From contig JAUHVN010000106.1 of NCBI GenBank assembly GCA_030425055.1, positions 1-8,557 on the forward strand: a stretch of 8,557 nucleotides of DNA, read 5' to 3'. The stretch comes from Actinomycetes bacterium (GTDB lineage Bacteria; Actinomycetota; Actinomycetes; Actinomycetales; Microbacteriaceae). The notes beneath the pieces were generated by a model. The model saw only the letters and a program-made list of their open reading frames with translations, had not been told where the DNA came from and did not search any database. Below are positions 6,453 to 8,557 of this stretch, piece by piece. A program made the translations under genes and the position numbers. Within the stretch, counting starts at the first letter, position 1. Each line of letters begins with the position of its first letter.

Positions 6453-8557
6453 ATGCGGGCCTCCACCAGGAAGATCTACCGCGATCTGTGGCGTCAGCGC
6501 GGACAGGTGATCGCCGCCGGCATCACCATCGGTCTCGGCGTTCTCATCTACATCTCCACCGCCGGCGCGTATCAGAACCTGTCTGCCAGCTACGAGGCGA
6601 CCTACGACCGTCTCGCCTTCGCCGATCTGGTCGCCTCGGGAGGCGACGCGGATGCCGTCGCGCAGGCCGCGCTGGACGCGGGCGCCGACGACGCGATCAC
6701 CCGCACCCAGGTCGATCCTCCGATGCTGATCGACGACGTCAAGCTCCTCGGCCGCGTGATCTCGGTGCCGGCGGACGCACACCCCACGATCGACGACGTC
6801 GATGTGATCGACGGCGGGTACCTCGACGGGACCCCGGGCGACATCCTGCTCGAGACGCACGCCGCGGATGCCTTCGGGATCGGAGTCGGGGACTCCTTCG
6901 AGGTCTACACGATCGCCGGCTGGCAGGAGGTCACCGTGGCGGGCGTGGTCGACTCGCCCGAGTACCTCTGGCCGGCGCGCAGCCGACAGGAGATCCTGAG
7001 CGATCCGATGTCGTTCGCGGTGGTGTTCGCGGCGAGCGACGACGTCGCCGGGTGGTTCGGAATCCCCGCGAATCAGGCGCTGGCGCTGCTGCCTTCCGGT
7101 GCCTCCGACGACGAGCTCGACACCGTGTCGGACGCGATGAGCGACGCGGGGGCAGCCTCGGTCGAGACACAGGAGGATCAGCCGTCGAACGCGACGCTCT
7201 CCGAGGACCTGCAGGGCTTCGATCAGATGTCGATCGCGTTCCCCCTCATGTTCCTCGCTGCGGCGGGCGTCGCCTCGTGGGTGCTGCTGACCCGGCGCAT
7301 CGTGCAGGAGAGGCCGATCATCGGCACCCTGATGGCGGCCGGGGCCCGTCGCGGCCGCGTGCTCAGACACTACCTCGGGCAGGGCCTCGTGATCGGGCTC
7401 GCCGGTTCGATCGTGGGTGCGATCGGCGGCGTGTTCGCGAACACGTGGGTCACCTCGGCGTACACCGGCTTCGTCGGCATACCGGACACGGTCGTGCGCA
7501 ACTACCCCTGGATGATCCTGGCCGGACTCGTGTTCGGAGCGGTGATCGGGATGCTCGGTGCCCTGGGTCCGGCGGTCACCGCGTCGCGCACGGCACCGGC
7601 GGCGGCGATGCGCACCCAGGCCGAGGTGAAGGCGCCGGGGCGGTGGAGCGCCTTCGTCGCACGTCAGCGGTGGCTGTCGACCTCCGGACGCATGGCGCTG
7701 CGCGATGTCGTGCGGTCGAAGCGCCGTACCTTCGCGACGATGCTCGGCGGCATTCTGTCCCTTGTCGTCGTCCTCACCTCTGTGGGGCTGATGACCTCGA
7801 TGCTGCTCGCGATCGAGACCCAGTTCTCCGAGGTCGAACTGGAAGACGCGAATGTCGTGGCGCAGGCCGGTGTCGGCATCGGCGATCAGCTCGGAGAGCT
7901 CGACGGCGTGAGCGCCGTCGAGCGAACCGAGACGGGCAAGGTGACAGTCAAGGGCGGCGACGACTCCTACGCCACCGTGCTGCACGGGTTCGAACCCGAC
8001 ACCCGCATGCACGGGTTCATCGGAATGGACGGCGACCTCATCCCGCTGCCGACCGAGGGTGTCCTCGCCGGACACAGCATCGGAGACCTGCTGGACGTCG
8101 AAGCAGGCGACAGGATCACGCTGTCCACCGAGGCCGGCGACGTCGACGTCACGATCACGGCCTTCCTCGATGAGCCGATCGGCACCGCCGTCTACGCGAC
8201 GAACGAGATCGCGGCAGGCATCCTGCCCGACGCCGACGTCGAGACCTATGCGCTCTCCTATGGCGACGGCGCCGACCGCGAGAGTCTGCGCAGCGACATC
8301 ACCCAGCTCGAGGGAGTCGTCGCCTACCAGGACGTGCGCTCCGTCGTCGGCATCCTCGACCAGTACCTGGGACTCTTCTGGGCCTTCATCGGCGTCATGA
8401 TCCTCGCCGGCACTGCCCTCGCGCTGGCCGTGATGTACGTCACGATGGCCGTCAGCGTGATCGAGCGAACCGGTGAACTGGCCACGCTGCGCGCCGCCGG
8501 GGCACCGCACCGCAAGGTCGCCGGCGCGATCGCGCTCGAGAACATGATCGCGACACT
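6453..8557 (+). CDS. FtsX-type ABC transporter permease, partial at the window end
   Basis: The frame is open to the window end, giving 701 residues with the C terminus missing. I see TM1 at about 19-38, a first extracellular domain (about 40-257, MacB-like), and TM2-TM4 at about 259-279, 311-333 and 351-375. TM5 follows at about 428-452, then a second extracellular domain (about 455-638) and TM6 at about 641-668. Two FtsX modules are therefore present; the last two helices should follow outside the window. Each module has the cytoplasmic segment that contacts the ATPase: ERPIIGTLMAAGA (286-298) and ERTGELATLRAAGA (671-684). The partner is the ATPase immediately upstream. The start is uncertain: ATG at 6453 has GGTGAG before it and gives the family-like MRASTRKIYRDLW. 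GTG at 6444 overlaps the ATPase stop (GTGA) and adds three residues. Substrate unknown; export of a drug, peptide or lipid is most likely. Confidence 0.88.
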   Translation, partial: MRASTRKIYRDLWRQRGQVIAAGITIGLGVLIYISTAGAYQNLSASYEATYDRLAFADLVASGGDADAVAQAALDAGADDAITRTQVDPPMLIDDVKLLGRVISVPADAHPTIDDVDVIDGGYLDGTPGDILLETHAADAFGIGVGDSFEVYTIAGWQEVTVAGVVDSPEYLWPARSRQEILSDPMSFAVVFAASDDVAGWFGIPANQALALLPSGASDDELDTVSDAMSDAGAASVETQEDQPSNATLSEDLQGFDQMSIAFPLMFLAAAGVASWVLLTRRIVQERPIIGTLMAAGARRGRVLRHYLGQGLVIGLAGSIVGAIGGVFANTWVTSAYTGFVGIPDTVVRNYPWMILAGLVFGAVIGMLGALGPAVTASRTAPAAAMRTQAEVKAPGRWSAFVARQRWLSTSGRMALRDVVRSKRRTFATMLGGILSLVVVLTSVGLMTSMLLAIETQFSEVELEDANVVAQAGVGIGDQLGELDGVSAVERTETGKVTVKGGDDSYATVLHGFEPDTRMHGFIGMDGDLIPLPTEGVLAGHSIGDLLDVEAGDRITLSTEAGDVDVTITAFLDEPIGTAVYATNEIAAGILPDADVETYALSYGDGADRESLRSDITQLEGVVAYQDVRSVVGILDQYLGLFWAFIGVMILAGTALALAVMYVTMAVSVIERTGELATLRAAGAPHRKVAGAIALENMIAT

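Noticed and set aside
6488..8173. Open frame of 561 codons on the plus strand over the permease
   Set aside because: It is out of frame with the permease. Its product is almost entirely Arg/Gly/Asp-rich with no membrane segments or motifs; the permease frame fully explains the region.
6273..8510. Long open frame on the minus strand (about 745 codons)
   Set aside because: It is antisense to the ATPase end and the FtsX permease, whose frame has clear motifs and transmembrane segments. Its translation is low-complexity, rich in Arg, Asp, Gly and His, with no recognisable domain. Such frames are common opposite genes with GC-rich third positions.

Overview
The window is about 70% GC and reads as chromosomal DNA of a high-GC actinobacterium, most likely Microbacterium or a close relative in Microbacteriaceae. 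Three signals support this: strong C/G bias at third codon positions, leaderless-type promoters in front of two regulator genes, and two short inverted repeats resembling ones I recall as dispersed in Microbacteriaceae genomes. The species call is inference. No RNA gene, CRISPR array, insertion sequence or phage gene is visible, and no stretch over 300 bases lacks a gene.

Left part (1-2069): a minus-strand gene for a DUF6421-type protein of unknown function (19-1473) is divergent from a small Lrp/AsnC regulator gene (1545-1991). The 71-bp divergent region carries a perfect 6-2-6 palindrome beside the presumed regulator promoter. The DUF6421 reading frame contains a complete dispersed-type inverted repeat near its N terminus and a gluzincin-like HDxxH...EE arrangement in mid-protein. 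A 72-bp imperfect palindrome (1994-2065) separates the regulator from the convergent next gene.

Middle part (2070-5016): two minus-strand catabolic genes, a CoA-acylating (methyl)malonate-semialdehyde dehydrogenase and, upstream of it, a class III omega-amino acid aminotransferase. Together they suggest transamination of an omega- or beta-amino acid (for example beta-alanine or 3-aminoisobutyrate) to a semialdehyde, followed by oxidation to an acyl-CoA. The Lrp-type regulator next door is the natural candidate controller.

Right part (5085-8557): a plus-strand, translationally coupled cassette of a TetR regulator, an ABC ATPase of the MacB/LolD type and a large FtsX-type permease cut by the window end. 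A perfect 16-bp palindrome lies between the -35 and -10 elements of the TetR promoter, in the short region shared with the divergent aminotransferase gene. The cassette looks like a self-repressed export or envelope-stress ABC system.

The most unusual points are the possible degenerate metallopeptidase site in the DUF6421 protein, the repeat built into its coding sequence, similar palindromes in two separate divergent regions, and a strong excess of GGATGC/GCATCC hexamers that brings in otherwise rare codons.
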